Shown piece by piece: positions 35,414 through 35,634 of a DNA stretch of 35,634 nt (within the stretch, counting starts at the first letter, position 1; each line of letters opens with the position of its first letter). The position numbers were made by a program, and so were the translations under genes. Under the pieces are notes generated by a model. It was not told the origin of the DNA. It saw only the letters and a program-made list of their open reading frames with translations, and made no database searches. The stretch is from Clostridiales bacterium (GTDB lineage: Bacteria; Bacillota; Clostridia; Lachnospirales; JAISER01): the NCBI GenBank assembly GCA_031263985.1, contig JAISER010000011.1, positions 1-35,634 on the forward strand. Reading direction: 5' to 3'.

Positions 35414-35480
35414 TTGGGGCTCCGCCCCAAACCCCGCCGGGGTCTTCGACCCCGGACCCCGCGCCGCGCATTTGCGCGGC
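35414..35480 (+). repeat. Triple GC-rich hairpin between DUF512 gene and der
   Basis: Three perfect stem-loops in a row: TTGGGGC-TCC-GCCCCAA (35414-35430), CCGGGGT-CTTCG-ACCCCGG (35437-35455) and GCCGCGC-ATTT-GCGCGGC (35463-35480). The composition is far more GC-rich than the flanks. GGGGCTCCGCCCC modules of this kind recur as dispersed elements in many bacterial genomes. There is no T-run, so it is more likely a repeat that stabilises or attenuates mRNA than a standard terminator. Confidence 0.65.
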
Positions 35481-35562
35481 TTCATGAAGCGATTGAATAG
35501 TCATATTATTAAATAAACTCTCTCTAATCCATAATTATTTTTTATTCTTGTAGGAGGCTAAC

Positions 35563-35634
35563 ATGCCTAAACCAGTAGTCGCGATAGTAGGGCGTACCAA
35601 TGTCGGCAAAAGCGCCCTTTTTAATAAAATCTCC
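35563..35634 (+). CDS. der: GTPase Der (EngA), 5' end only
   Basis: The first 24 codons are visible: M-P-K-P-V-V-A-I-V-G-R-T-N-V-G-K-S-A-L-F-N-K-I-S. G-R-T-N-V-G-K-S is the G1/P-loop of the first GTPase domain of Der, a double-GTPase needed for 50S ribosome assembly; most family members have Pro where this one has Thr. AGGAGG (35552-35557) lies five bases before the ATG. Its place after the DUF512 gene is the usual one. The gene continues past the right edge. Confidence 0.85.
   Translation, partial: MPKPVVAIVGRTNVGKSALFNKIS

Overview
The window looks like chromosomal DNA of a Gram-positive, flagellated, anaerobe-like member of the Bacillota, probably class Clostridia. Support comes from strong AGGAGG ribosome sites, the rnhB - radical-SAM DUF512 - der gene order, an SLH-anchored giant surface protein, a FliD gene, LysR and YrdC proteins of clostridial type, and Rho-independent terminators. 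No rRNA, CRISPR array or intact transposase is visible.

Region 1 (1-5600) is visibly more AT-rich than the rest and looks like a decayed island. On the minus strand it holds a compact operon: a YrdC/Sua5-like protein, an MFS transporter, a UPF0173 metallo-beta-lactamase-fold hydrolase, an acyl carrier protein, and the first codons of a further gene running off the left edge. A LysR regulator lies on the other strand. Around it are wrecks of an IS5-type transposase, an IS630-type transposase and an N-acetylmuramoyl-L-alanine amidase whose reading frame stops directly after the conserved catalytic-type Glu. A tRNA-Lys(CUU) with its own promoter and terminator marks the right side of this region.

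Region 2 (6300-9230) is a complete P-type Ca2+-ATPase with promoter and terminator, followed by the 3' remnant of an unidentified minus-strand gene.

Region 3 (9230-27945) is a surface-protein locus on the minus strand. It has a 3604-residue secreted protein (about 28 InlB-B/Flg_new-like repeats, then about eight MucBP-like modules, then SLH domains), a 753-residue secreted beta-helix-like protein with the same C-terminal repeat type, and between them a badly eroded paralogue of the second protein. Long decayed spacers flank these genes.

Region 4 (27900-35634) has core and housekeeping-like genes: a small FliT-position protein and FliD (minus strand), then on the plus strand an Fe/Mn superoxide dismutase, a Gly/Cys-rich small protein, a patatin-like lipase, RNase HII, a radical-SAM DUF512 protein and the start of Der.

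Across regions 1 and 4 runs a small non-autonomous repeat family (about 145-165 bp, terminal inverted repeats AGAGCCTGTTCAAGATCTC). At least five full or partial copies are present. One supplies the stop codon of the MFS gene and another sits inside the amidase wreck.
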